From contig NZ_JAFCKS010000008.1 in assembly GCF_018129995.1 (NCBI RefSeq), positions 124,001 through 188,000 of the forward strand: a stretch of DNA of 64,000 nt, read 5' to 3'. The position numbers and the translations under genes are program-made. Positions 33,716 through 42,254 of the stretch are shown here, one piece after another. Below the pieces are notes generated by a model, which saw nothing but the letters and a program-made list of their open reading frames with translations, did no database searches and was not told where the DNA came from. The number at the start of each line of letters is the position of its first letter. Position 1 is the stretch's first letter. Source of the DNA: Bradyrhizobium sp. SZCCT0153 (GTDB lineage: Bacteria; Pseudomonadota; Alphaproteobacteria; Rhizobiales; Xanthobacteraceae).

Positions 33716-35341
33716 ATGGAAACCCTGCTGCTGCCATTCTCCCCGCGTTTCATCGTGCTGACCATCTGCGCGGTCGTCACCGCGCTGCTGATCGGCATCG
33801 GCATCGCCGACCGCAAGATCTTCGACATCCTGCTGATCCCTACCCTGATCTTCGGCGCGCTGACGCTGCTCGGCGTCCGCGATCTCATGCAGAAGGGCCA
33901 TGCCGTTCTGCGCAACTATCCGATCTCGGCACATATCCGCTTCCTGCTCGAAGAGATTCGTCCGGAGATGCGGCAGTATTTCTTCGAGAGCGAGAAGGAC
34001 GGCATGCCGTTCTCGCGCGACATCCGCGCGCTGGTCTATCAGCGCGCCAAGATGCAACTCGACAAGCGCCCGTTCGGTACCCAGGAGGACGTCTACCGCG
34101 ACGGCTATGAATGGATGCATCATTCGGTCTCGCCGAAGATGCATGCCGAGGAGAAATTCCGCGTCACCATCGGCGGATCGGAGTGCACGAAGCCGTATTC
34201 GGCCTCGGTTTTCAATATCTCCGCGATGAGCTTCGGCGCGCTCAGCCCGAACGCGGTGCGCGCGCTGAATGCCGGCGCCAGGAAGGGCGGCTTCGCACAC
34301 GATACCGGCGAGGGCGGCTTCAGCCCCTATCACGCAGAGATGGGCGGCGACATCATCTGGGAGATCGGCTCGGGTTATTTCGGCTGCCGCCATCTCGACG
34401 GCAGCTTCGATCCGGAGGCGTTCGCGCGCGTCGCAAACCACGACCAGATCAAGATGGTCGAGCTGAAGATCAGCCAGGGCGCCAAACCCGGCCATGGCGG
34501 CGTGCTGCCGGCGGCGAAGGTTTCGGAGGAGATTTCCAAGATCCGCGGAGTCTCGATGGGCGAGGACTGCATCTCGCCGGCCTCGCACCGTGCCTTCTCG
34601 ACACCTGTTGGCATGATGCAGTTCATCGCCGAGATGCGCCGCCTCTCCGGCGGCAAGCCGGCAGGCTTCAAGCTGTGCATCGGCCATCCCTGGGAATTCC
34701 TGGCGATCTGCAAGGCGATGATCGAGACCGGCATCTATCCCGACTTCATCGTCGTCGACGGCAACGAGGGCGGCACCGGCGCGGCGCCGCTGGAGTTCAT
34801 GGATCATCTGGGCATGCCGATGCGCGAGGGCGTCAATTTCGTCCACAACGCGCTGATCGGCATCAACGCCCGCGACCGCATCAAGATCGGCGCGTCCGGC
34901 AAGATCGCCACCGCCTTCGACATGGCGCGGGCGATGGCGATCGGCGCCGACTGGTGCAATTCGGCGCGCGGCTTCATGTTCTCGCTCGGCTGCATCCAGT
35001 CGCTGAGCTGCCACACCGACCGCTGCCCGACCGGGGTCGCGACCCAGGATCCGACCCGCGCGCGCGCGCTCTATGTGCCGCTCAAGATCGACCGCGTGCA
35101 CAATTATCACCATGCGACGCTGCACTCGCTGACCGAACTGATCGCCGCGGCCGGCCTCGAGCACCCCCAGCAGCTGCGCCCGATCCATTTCAGCCAGCGC
35201 ACCTCGACGACCGACGTGAAGTCCTTCGCGCAGCTCTACCCGGCGCTGCGTCCGGGCGAACTGCTCGAAGGTACCGAGGACCCGCGCTTCCGCGACGCCT
35301 GGCGGATGGCGCGGGCGGAGACGTTCCAGCCGGCGCTGTAG
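33716..35341 (+). CDS. FMN-binding glutamate-synthase-like membrane protein
   Basis: From ATG 33716 (GGAAGAGGGG upstream) the product is 541 residues, the usual size; in-frame starts at 33638 (GTG) or 33629 would lengthen it. Two N-terminal membrane helices (FIVLTICAVVTALLIGIGIA, ILLIPTLIFGALTLLG) precede a GltB-like FMN barrel: FNISAMSFGALSPNAVRALN, IVVDGNEGGTGAAPLEFMD, KIGASGKIATAFDMARAMA. A Cys cluster CIQSLSCHTDRCPTGVATQD is like the 3Fe-4S site. The glutaminase domain of real glutamate synthase is absent. The reaction is unknown; it probably is a membrane-anchored oxidoreductase. Confidence 0.85.
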   Translation: METLLLPFSPRFIVLTICAVVTALLIGIGIADRKIFDILLIPTLIFGALTLLGVRDLMQKGHAVLRNYPISAHIRFLLEEIRPEMRQYFFESEKDGMPFSRDIRALVYQRAKMQLDKRPFGTQEDVYRDGYEWMHHSVSPKMHAEEKFRVTIGGSECTKPYSASVFNISAMSFGALSPNAVRALNAGARKGGFAHDTGEGGFSPYHAEMGGDIIWEIGSGYFGCRHLDGSFDPEAFARVANHDQIKMVELKISQGAKPGHGGVLPAAKVSEEISKIRGVSMGEDCISPASHRAFSTPVGMMQFIAEMRRLSGGKPAGFKLCIGHPWEFLAICKAMIETGIYPDFIVVDGNEGGTGAAPLEFMDHLGMPMREGVNFVHNALIGINARDRIKIGASGKIATAFDMARAMAIGADWCNSARGFMFSLGCIQSLSCHTDRCPTGVATQDPTRARALYVPLKIDRVHNYHHATLHSLTELIAAAGLEHPQQLRPIHFSQRTSTTDVKSFAQLYPALRPGELLEGTEDPRFRDAWRMARAETFQPAL

Positions 35342-35443
35342 GCGCCGGTCCACCTTGCAAGGCCGCAGCACCTGACGCGAGAATGCGTCGCGACCAGGGC
35401 TGCGTTTAACGCTTGGTTCAACTTTGGGTGTAGATTGTCCCCC

Positions 35444-35683
35444 ATGGACGAGCGGCGCGACAAGGCAAGGCATCGCGTGCTGAAGGCCGGAACGATCGAG
35501 TTCGGCGGCGGCGCGATCGACTGCACCATCCGCAACCTCTCCGATACAGGCGCCGCGCTCGACGTCACCAGCCCCGTTGGCATCCCCGACCATTTCACCC
35601 TGGTCGTCCAGGCCGGCGGAACCCATCTGTCCTGCACCGTGGTCTGGCGCAAGGAAAAGCGGATCGGGGTGAGGTTTGGATAG
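35444..35683 (+). CDS. small PilZ-domain protein
   Basis: A 79-residue single PilZ domain, the cyclic-di-GMP receptor fold. The N-terminal Arg-rich binding loop is ERRDKARHRVLKAG (RxxxR type) and the second motif is CTIRNLSDTGAALDV (D/NxSxxG). It ends soon after VVWRKEKRIGVRFG, as in other minimal PilZ proteins. ATG 35444 is used. It may change a partner's activity in response to c-di-GMP. The neighbours give no clue to that partner. Confidence 0.85.
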   Translation: MDERRDKARHRVLKAGTIEFGGGAIDCTIRNLSDTGAALDVTSPVGIPDHFTLVVQAGGTHLSCTVVWRKEKRIGVRFG

Positions 35684-35730
35684 GGGCTCTGCGTCCGACG
35701 CGAGCTCGTGACCCTTGCTCCCGCGGTCGT

Positions 35731-35850
35731 CCCGGCGAAGGCCGGGGCGCATACCGCGTGACTTATCGCCAATGCGCAGGCAGCAGCACCGCGTAACTCT
35801 CAGTCTTCGCCAAACTCAATTGTATGGTTATGGGTCCGGCCTTCGCCGGG
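35731..35850. repeat. distant inverted repeat (CCCGGCGAAGGCCGG / CCGGCCTTCGCCGGG)
   Basis: Perfect 15-bp arms at 35731-35745 and 35836-35850, extending to 20 bp with one mismatch, flank about 90 bp in the gap between convergent genes ending at 35683 and 35865. The arms are themselves near-palindromic (CCGGCxxxxGCCGG). This looks like a pair of oppositely oriented copies of a common rhizobial intergenic element. A terminator role is possible. Confidence 0.75.
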
Positions 35851-35864
35851 TCGACGAGACCAGC

Positions 35865-37160
35865 TCACGCCGCCGCCTGCTCGCCCCGCCTGCTCGCCAA
35901 AATCTTGTCGATCCTTCGCCCGTCGAGATCGATGACCTCGATGTGCCAGCCGGCGAAGTCGAACGCATCGCCGACATTGGGCAGCACGTTGAACTGCTGC
36001 AGCACCAGCCCCGCCACCGTGTTGTAGCGGTGCGGCGGCAGCTCGACGCCGAGCAGCTCGCCGAATTCGTCGACCGGCATCCAGCCGGAGATCAGAAGTG
36101 AATCATCGGCACGCCTGACATAGGCCGGCTCCGGCGGTCCCTCTTCGGAATGGAACGCGCCGACGATCGACTCGAGGATGTCGGCAGTGGTCACCATGCC
36201 TTCGAAGCCGCCGTATTCGTCGTAGACGAGACCGACGTGAACCGGCGCGGCTTTCAGGATGGCCAGCACGTCGCGGGCATCCGCCGACGCCGGAATGCCG
36301 GGCGCCTCGCGCACGAGCGCGCGCAGGTCGGGCGTGCGTTCGTTCATATAAGCGATCAGCAGGTCCTTGGCCTGGAGCACGCCGATCGGCTTGTCGCGAT
36401 CGCCGTCGGAGACCGGAAAGCGCGAATGCGGGCTCTTCACGATGATCTCGTGAATGGCCTCCGGCGTATCGTTCAAGTCGATCTCGTTGACCTCCGTGCG
36501 CGGCGTCATGATCGCGCCGACCGGACGGTCGCCGAGCCGCATCACGCCGGCGATCATCTCCTTTTCGCCTGATTCGAGCACGCCTGCGTTTTCGGCCTCG
36601 TTGACGAGATGATGGATCTCGTCCTCGGACACCTTCTCCTCGGCCTTGCCACCGCGGCCGAGCAGCGAGAGGATCAGCTTGCCGGAGAGATCGAGCAGGA
36701 AAACCAGTGGCAGCGAGATCCGCGCCAGAACGTGCATCGCGGGGGCGACCATGACCGCGACGCTCTCGGGGTCGCGCAGCGCCACCTGCTTCGGCACCAG
36801 CTCGCCGACGATCAACGTCGCGTAGGTGATGAGCGTGACGACGATGCCGACGCCGACGATGTCGGCGATCCCTGCGGACAGGCCAAGCTCGACCAGGGAT
36901 TGAGTCAGCCGTTGTCCGAGCGTCGCGCCGGAGAACGCGCCCGAGAGCACGCCGACCAGCGTGATCCCGATCTGCACCGTCGAGAGGAATTTTCCGGGAT
37001 CGGCCGCCAGCGTCAGCGCGCGCTCGGCGCCGCGCACGCCCTTGGCCGCGAGCAGCGACAGCCGGGCCGGGCGCGACGAGACCACGGCCAGCTCGGACAT
37101 GGACAAAAGGCCGTTGATGACGATCAGGACGACGACGATGACGAGTTCGACCGAGAGCAT
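35865..37160 (-). CDS. CNNM/CorC-family (hemolysin-like) membrane protein
   Basis: A 431-residue protein with three parts. The first is a DUF21/CNNM transmembrane domain (residues about 1-185: VIVVVLIVINGLLSMSELAV, VQIGITLVGVLSGAFSG). The second is a CBS pair (about 205-330: MTPRTEVNEIDLNDTPEAIH, FPVSDGDRDKPIGVLQAKDL). The third is a C-terminal CorC_HlyC domain (about 345-425: DEFGELLGVELPPHRYNTVA). ATG 37160 is the first start before the hydrophobic segment. Relatives export or sense Mg2+ or Co2+; despite older 'hemolysin' labels, a toxin role is unlikely. Confidence 0.92.
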   Translation of the reverse strand: MLSVELVIVVVLIVINGLLSMSELAVVSSRPARLSLLAAKGVRGAERALTLAADPGKFLSTVQIGITLVGVLSGAFSGATLGQRLTQSLVELGLSAGIADIVGVGIVVTLITYATLIVGELVPKQVALRDPESVAVMVAPAMHVLARISLPLVFLLDLSGKLILSLLGRGGKAEEKVSEDEIHHLVNEAENAGVLESGEKEMIAGVMRLGDRPVGAIMTPRTEVNEIDLNDTPEAIHEIIVKSPHSRFPVSDGDRDKPIGVLQAKDLLIAYMNERTPDLRALVREAPGIPASADARDVLAILKAAPVHVGLVYDEYGGFEGMVTTADILESIVGAFHSEEGPPEPAYVRRADDSLLISGWMPVDEFGELLGVELPPHRYNTVAGLVLQQFNVLPNVGDAFDFAGWHIEVIDLDGRRIDKILASRRGEQAAA

Positions 37161-37260
37161 TGACGTTCCGAGGTAAGGGAGTGTGGCGCAGATGGCGGCG
37201 CAGGCCTTGATATAGTTATTCCGGGGACGAAATGCCGGTGATCCTGTCGCATCCTTTGCT

Positions 37261-37275
37261 CCGAGGGAACCTCGG
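37261..37275. repeat. small hairpin between divergent genes
   Basis: CCGAGG GAA CCTCGG is a 6-bp-arm perfect hairpin with a 3-base loop in the 242-bp gap between the CNNM-type gene (start 37160) and the chemoreceptor gene (start 37403). It may be a regulator site or RNA stem. Nothing else in this gap resembles a gene. Confidence 0.4.
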
Positions 37276-37402
37276 GCCCCAACTGTTCCGGAAGGCACTC
37301 GACGCCGACCCCCGCGGAACTACGAGCATGCCGTGCTTAACGGGCTCTTAGTGGCCACCCGCTAGGTTCTCGACATTTGCAGGAATGTATTCGGGGATCA
37401 GG

Positions 37403-39478
37403 ATGCGGATCGGGAAGCTCTTTGCGCTGTCGATGCTGACGGTGACGGTATTTGCAGTCATCCTCGGCGCCGAGGTGCTGATACCCCAAGCGCGCATCTT
37501 CACGAACCGCTCCGACGCGATCAAGACGGTCGATGCTTTTGGTGCGACCCTGATGGTCAGCCAGCAGGTCGCCGGCCTTCGTGCCCCCTACATCTCCCCG
37601 ATCTTCCAGGAGAACCCTGCGACACAGGCCCAGATCGAAGCCGCCGCGAAGGCCTCGAAGGCGGCCGATGCCGCATTCGAGGGGGCACGGCGCGCCATCA
37701 TGGTGCTGGACGACGCCGGAGCGATGATCGAGAACCTGGACCGTGCCGCGCGGCGGCTCAAGGATATCTACACCGCGGCAGATCGCGCGATGAGCGTTCC
37801 GCTGGCGTCGCGCGACGGGGCTGTGATCAAGGGCTTCCTTCCGGGCGTTGCCGAGGTCATCGGCGATATCGAGCCGATCATGAACAGGCTCGAAGCGAAG
37901 GTCATCAATGCCGATTCCTCGCTTGCGGCGCTGTTGAGCCTGGCGCGAACGGCGCAGGATCTGCGCGTCTCGGCCGGCAGCCGCGCCGCGACGCTGTCGC
38001 CGGCGCTGAGCGCACGCCGCCCGATCACGGCGGCCGAATTCTCGCTGATGGATCGTATGCAGGGGCGTGTCGAGGCCGACCGCGAGCGCATCGAGGCCGG
38101 CATCGACCAACTCGGAAGCCCGCCTCGCATCGCCACCGCGCTGAAGGCGGCGACGGACTCCTATTTCGGCAAAGCGGCTGCTGCCGTGGACAAGGAGATG
38201 CCCGCGGCCCGTGGCGACGGCAAGTACGGCATCAACGCCGAGGAGCTGGCGAAGGTCATCGTGCCGGCCATCCAGATGTTCTACGCCGTGCGCGACGCCG
38301 CGCTGGCCGAAGCTGCCGAGCGCGCCGCGGCCGCGCGCGATGGTGCGCTGGCCATGCTCGCGCTTGCGGGCGTGGCGGTGCTGGCGCTGCTCGGGACGCT
38401 CGGTGGGGTGACCATGATGCTGCGCAGCCGCGTGGTGACGCCGCTGAGCCGGCTCGCTGACGTGATCGGAACGCTCGCCGCCGGACGGCACGAGGTCGAG
38501 ATCCCCGCGACGGGCCGCAATGACGAGATCGGCCAGGTGGCGGGCTCGCTCCGGCACTTCAAGGATTCGCTCTCCGCCAAGAAGGCCGCCGACGAGGCGG
38601 CTGCGGCCGAAGCCGAGGCGAAGCTCCGTCGCAGCCAGCGCATGGACCAGATCGCGCGCGACTTCGAAGCCATGATCGGGGACGTCATCAACACCGTCGC
38701 GTCGGCATCTTCGGAGCTGGAGGCCTCAGCGGGAACGCTGACGAGCACGGCCGATCGATCGGAAAAGGTCACCGCGACCGTCGCCGCCGCGTCCGAGCAG
38801 GCCTCCACCAACGTGCAGACCGTTGCCGCTGCCGCGGAGGAAATGGCGTCCTCGGTCGACGAGATCAGCCGGCAGGTCCAGGACTCCGCGCGCGTCGCCG
38901 GCGAAGCGGTGCAGCAGGCGGGGCGAACGAACGAGCATGTCAGCGAGCTCGCCAAGGCCGCCGGCCGGATCGGGGACGTCGTCGAGCTCATCAGCCAGAT
39001 TGCGGGCCAGACCAATCTTCTGGCGCTGAACGCCACCATCGAGGCGGCGCGCGCCGGCGAGGCCGGGCGCGGCTTCGCCGTCGTCGCCTCCGAGGTCAAG
39101 GCGCTGGCCGAGCAGACCGCCAAGGCCACCGGCGAGATCAGCCAGCAGATCGCGGGAATCCAGACGGCGACCGAGGATTCGGTCGGCGCGATCAAGGCGA
39201 TCGGCGACACCATCACCCGCATGTCCGAGATCGCGTCTGCGATCGCCTCGGCGGTCGAGGAGCAGGGCGCGGCGACGCGGGAGATTTCCCGCAACGTGCA
39301 GCAGGCGGCGCGCGGCACCCAGCAGGTCTCCGCCAGCATCGTCGACGTGCAGCGCGGCGCGAGCCAGACCGGATCGGCATCCTCGAACGTGCTTGCGTCA
39401 GCCAAGTCGCTGTCTGGCGAGAGCAGCCGCCTCAAGGTCGAGGTCGGGAAGTTTCTCGACGCGATCCGGGCCGCGTAA
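37403..39478 (+). CDS. methyl-accepting chemotaxis protein
   Basis: A 691-residue chemoreceptor. ATG 37403 follows GGGGATCAGG; a second ATG at 37385 is in frame. TM1 (LFALSMLTVTVFAVILGAEV) is followed by a large helical periplasmic sensor (about 30-310), TM2 (LALAGVAVLALLGTLGGVTM), a HAMP linker (LADVIGTLAAGRHEVEIPAT) and the signalling coiled coil. The hairpin tip GQTNLLALNATIEAARAGEA (about 535-555) contacts CheA/CheW. No C-terminal CheR-tether pentapeptide is seen. No che genes are adjacent. Confidence 0.95.
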   Translation: MRIGKLFALSMLTVTVFAVILGAEVLIPQARIFTNRSDAIKTVDAFGATLMVSQQVAGLRAPYISPIFQENPATQAQIEAAAKASKAADAAFEGARRAIMVLDDAGAMIENLDRAARRLKDIYTAADRAMSVPLASRDGAVIKGFLPGVAEVIGDIEPIMNRLEAKVINADSSLAALLSLARTAQDLRVSAGSRAATLSPALSARRPITAAEFSLMDRMQGRVEADRERIEAGIDQLGSPPRIATALKAATDSYFGKAAAAVDKEMPAARGDGKYGINAEELAKVIVPAIQMFYAVRDAALAEAAERAAAARDGALAMLALAGVAVLALLGTLGGVTMMLRSRVVTPLSRLADVIGTLAAGRHEVEIPATGRNDEIGQVAGSLRHFKDSLSAKKAADEAAAAEAEAKLRRSQRMDQIARDFEAMIGDVINTVASASSELEASAGTLTSTADRSEKVTATVAAASEQASTNVQTVAAAAEEMASSVDEISRQVQDSARVAGEAVQQAGRTNEHVSELAKAAGRIGDVVELISQIAGQTNLLALNATIEAARAGEAGRGFAVVASEVKALAEQTAKATGEISQQIAGIQTATEDSVGAIKAIGDTITRMSEIASAIASAVEEQGAATREISRNVQQAARGTQQVSASIVDVQRGASQTGSASSNVLASAKSLSGESSRLKVEVGKFLDAIRAA

Positions 39479-39487
39479 GGGGCGCGA

Positions 39488-41482
39488 TCAGAACTCGCCG
39501 TGGAGGCGGCCTGAGAACACCGACACCGGGCCACGATCCGCGTTGTAGGCGGGATTGACGATGAGCTGGTAGTCGGCGGTGAAGGTCAGCGCCTTGTTCA
39601 GTGCGTAGGCGTAATAGGTCTCCAGCACGCGTTCGCGGCGGTAGTTGAGCTGGCCGTCGCCGATCAGCGGACCGAGACCGCCGGCGGCGATGAAGTCGCG
39701 ATGGTCCTGCGAGAGGCCGTTGATGGCGCCGGCAATGGCGACGACGTCGTCGGGCCGGCCCCATTTCGCTCCCTTCACCGAGACGCCGCCGGACAGGCTG
39801 CGGTCGATGTCCGTGAACGCCATGATCTCGTTGCGGCCGTCGTTCCAGCTCCAGCGGCCGAACACGCCGATGTCGTCGGTCATCGCCTGTTCGAGGTTGA
39901 GCGCGTAGCCGTATTTGAGGCGGCCGCGGCGGGTCTGGCTGATGTCGAGGTTGAGCAGGGGATTGTCCAGCGTCTCGCGATAGCTGCCGGAATAGGCGCT
40001 GTTGACGAAGCCGAGCGTGCGCAGCTTGCCGGGCAGGCCGAACAGCGAATAGCGCGTCTCCAGCTCCATCACATATTCGCCGCGGCGGCCGATGTTCATG
40101 TCGAAATTGCTCGAGTTGGACTGGGCGTCCATCAGGAAGTAGCCGGCGCGCAGCGCCCATTGCTTCTGGTTCAATTCGGCCGTGGCGCCATAGCCGAGGC
40201 CGAGCTTGTCGGCGGCATAGTCGAAGGCGCCGGACGCCCAGATCGACCAGTTCATGAAATCCTTGCGCGGGTCGTGCGCGTAGGAATTGCCGTCGAATAC
40301 GTCGACCACGGAGAATTTGCCGACCTGCAAGGTCAGGCGCGACACGTCAACCTTGCTCGCGAGCTGAAGCTGGCCGCTGGCAAGCTCTTCCTGCTCGCCG
40401 CCGAAGCCGAAGGTCTGGCGCACGAACAGGCGAGAGGCGTTGAAGTGCGGATAGGGAAAGCCGGATTTTTGCGCTTCGCCGTTGGGAAAGCCGGCGGCGC
40501 CCGTCGTGTTGTTGAAGCCGAAACCCTGCAGCAGCTCGGGATTGAAATAGACCTCGCCGCCGTCCCACAGCCGCGCATTCAGATACAGCGAATTGCTCCA
40601 TGTCTGCTGGAAATCCGGGGAGGGGAGCAGGCTGTTCGGTCCGGTATAGGGCGCGTGGAACGCGGGGTAGCCCTGCCCCAGCACGGTCGACTGGCCGTGA
40701 ATCTCCCAGCGGCTAGACTCGGTGTCCGTCACATCCGACTTCGGGTTGTAGGTCGGCACGCCCGGCCAATCGATCTTGCGATTGAGGCCGATGCGCAGGC
40801 TCTGGAAATCCATCGACGACGAATACTGCGCGCCGGAGGGGAAGGTGATGTTGGCGTTGTCGAACTTGCTGTAGAGATATTCGAGCCGCGCGCTCCAGTG
40901 CGGCGCGAAGGCATATTCGACTCCGCCGCCGGCAGTCCAGCCGAACCGCGTGTGCAGTACCTTCTCTTCATTGCCGCCGGTCGGTGTCGAAAGAAAACGC
41001 TCGCCGGTGAAGGCCGCGCCGCCGGTTGCGTAAAACAGCCAGTTGCCGCTGGTGTAGCCGAGCCGGGCGCGCAGGCTTGCGACATAGTCCCAGCGCTCCT
41101 CCGTGCTCGACAGCACGGTCGCCGCCGATGACACGACGTGGTTGGACGGCAGATAGTTCGGAAACGAGATGTCGCCTTCGACGCCGAGCAGGAGCCCTGA
41201 GTTGAGGCGCCAGTTATAGCCCGCCTGCACGCCGCCGGTCGCGCCGGTGAACACGTGATTGTCGGTCGCGAGCGTGGGATCGGTCAGTGTCGCCGAGGAC
41301 GTGCCGCGGGTGGCACCGAAATGCGCGCCGATATAGAGGCCGGTCCAATCGTAGACCGCCTTCAAGGCCGGTGCCTTCAGCGGCAGGTCGGCCGCACGGC
41401 CGGTGGCGGGAAGAGCCAGCACGCCCGAGGCAATTGCCGCGGCCGTCCGCAAGTACCGGTGTCGGTGATTTCTCAACGTCAA
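39488..41482 (-). CDS. outer-membrane porin: RopB-like barrel fused to an OprB carbohydrate porin
   Basis: About 664 residues. The likely start is TTG 41482, with GGGGG about eight bases upstream; no ATG lies before the signal peptide, and the frame runs open to 41665. The signal LRTAAAIASGVLALPATGRA is followed by an Omp25/RopB-type 8-strand barrel (about 30-255: YDWTGLYIGAHFGATRGTSS, AGYNWRLNSGLLLGVEGDI, HWSARLEYLYSKFDNANI). An OprB domain follows (about 270-664: SNSLYLNARLWDGGEVYFNP, VGKFSVVDVFDGNSYAHDPR). The protein ends in Phe, as OMPs do. It should let sugars or other small solutes through the outer membrane. Confidence 0.85.
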   Translation of the reverse strand: MTLRNHRHRYLRTAAAIASGVLALPATGRAADLPLKAPALKAVYDWTGLYIGAHFGATRGTSSATLTDPTLATDNHVFTGATGGVQAGYNWRLNSGLLLGVEGDISFPNYLPSNHVVSSAATVLSSTEERWDYVASLRARLGYTSGNWLFYATGGAAFTGERFLSTPTGGNEEKVLHTRFGWTAGGGVEYAFAPHWSARLEYLYSKFDNANITFPSGAQYSSSMDFQSLRIGLNRKIDWPGVPTYNPKSDVTDTESSRWEIHGQSTVLGQGYPAFHAPYTGPNSLLPSPDFQQTWSNSLYLNARLWDGGEVYFNPELLQGFGFNNTTGAAGFPNGEAQKSGFPYPHFNASRLFVRQTFGFGGEQEELASGQLQLASKVDVSRLTLQVGKFSVVDVFDGNSYAHDPRKDFMNWSIWASGAFDYAADKLGLGYGATAELNQKQWALRAGYFLMDAQSNSSNFDMNIGRRGEYVMELETRYSLFGLPGKLRTLGFVNSAYSGSYRETLDNPLLNLDISQTRRGRLKYGYALNLEQAMTDDIGVFGRWSWNDGRNEIMAFTDIDRSLSGGVSVKGAKWGRPDDVVAIAGAINGLSQDHRDFIAAGGLGPLIGDGQLNYRRERVLETYYAYALNKALTFTADYQLIVNPAYNADRGPVSVFSGRLHGEF

Positions 41483-41640
41483 AACGCACGCCCCCAAAAG
41501 CGAATGTGTCCCACCCGCCGCGATGTATCCCTGCCGATTCGCGGCGGCCCTGTCATCAGGCCTCGGTTGCTGCCGGGATCGAGCGAGATGACCTCGATCC
41601 GACCCGACTTCTTCCAAGCCCCTGAGCTTGTTGCGAACCT

Positions 41641-41661
41641 TATTGCGATTAATTCGCAATA
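41641..41661. promoter_or_regulatory. palindromic operator-like site upstream of the porin gene
   Basis: TATTGCGA-TTAAT-TCGCAATA is a perfect inverted repeat with 8-bp arms and a 5-bp AT-rich centre, about 160 bp ahead of the porin start. It is unusually AT-rich for the area, and a nearby TTGCGAA adds a third half-site. Such sites bind dimeric helix-turn-helix or metal-responsive regulators; which one is unknown. Confidence 0.5.
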
Positions 41662-41744
41662 GCAACTAGTGCGGATTGCCGCAGGTGATGGTTCGCACCT
41701 CGGTGTGACGGGACTGCAACAATTTCCCGGGCCCCAAAACGGAT

Positions 41745-41776
41745 GACCCCGCCCGGGGGGACATCCGGGCGGGGTC
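41745..41776 (-). terminator. strong GC-rich terminator hairpin
   Basis: GACCCCGCCCGG (41745-41756) and CCGGGCGGGGTC (41765-41776) are perfect 12-bp arms around an 8-base loop. On the minus strand they are followed within a few bases by TTTT. It lies about 75 bp past the stop of the small gene at 41852 and is a good intrinsic terminator. Confidence 0.7.
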
Positions 41777-41851
41777 GGGGGCACGACACGGGGTGGATGA
41801 GGCGCCCGTGTCGGACGCGGATCCACTTGAGATCGGCCTCAGGTACTCAAA

Positions 41852-42115
41852 TCAGTAGCAGCTGCGAACGCGGCCGATGTACTGGCCGAAGGCGTTGTAC
41901 TGGGCGACCCAGCCGCAGCGGTGATAGCCGTAGTAATAGGGGTCGTTGCTGGCGGCGATCGCGGAGCCGACGACGGCGGCGGTAGCAATGCCCAGGCCGA
42001 CACCGACACCCCAGCCGAGCGGCTTGGCTTGCGCCTGCGAGGTGGTGGCCACGACGCTGCCGGTCAGGGTGAGCGCGGCGAGGGCAACAGCGAAAATCTT
42101 GGTCTTGATCGACAT
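41852..42115 (-). CDS. small secreted hypothetical protein with Tyr-rich end
   Basis: An 87-residue exported protein. ATG 42115 follows GGAGTTTCCA. The signal peptide (IFAVALAALTLTGSVVATTS, cleaved near AQA) leads into a glycine-rich hydrophobic segment (GWGVGVGLGIATAAVVGSAI) and a Tyr/Cys-rich end (YYYGYHRCGWVAQYNAFGQY ending SCY). The pattern is shared by many small Bradyrhizobium proteins that I recall only as hypotheticals. Probably periplasmic or membrane-associated. Confidence 0.7.
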   Translation of the reverse strand: MSIKTKIFAVALAALTLTGSVVATTSQAQAKPLGWGVGVGLGIATAAVVGSAIAASNDPYYYGYHRCGWVAQYNAFGQYIGRVRSCY

Positions 42116-42254
42116 TGGAAACTCCATCCGGGTTGAGGCGGTCCGTTGTGGCCCGCGTGCCCAGTTGGACGGAGGCTCCCCGCGTCCGGTTCGAAGCCGG
42201 CAAAAGCGGGGGTGGAATCCGGCTCTTTCCCGAACGATTCCAGGAGGATGGGAG

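Larger units (their letters stand above)
41483..41851. other. 369-bp region upstream of the porin gene
   Basis: The region separates the small protein gene (41852-42115) from the porin gene, both on the minus strand. It holds the terminator of the first gene (41745-41776) and an 8-bp-arm palindrome (41641-41661) probably involved in porin control. TTGCGAA occurs again beside it at about 41631. No ORF was accepted here; the open frame extending the porin N-terminus is not signal-like and is rich in Arg/Gln. Confidence 0.6.

Noticed and set aside
33575..35752. 725-codon open frame on the minus strand
   Set aside because: Antisense shadow of the FMN glutamate-synthase-like gene; low-complexity Arg/His/Asp composition.
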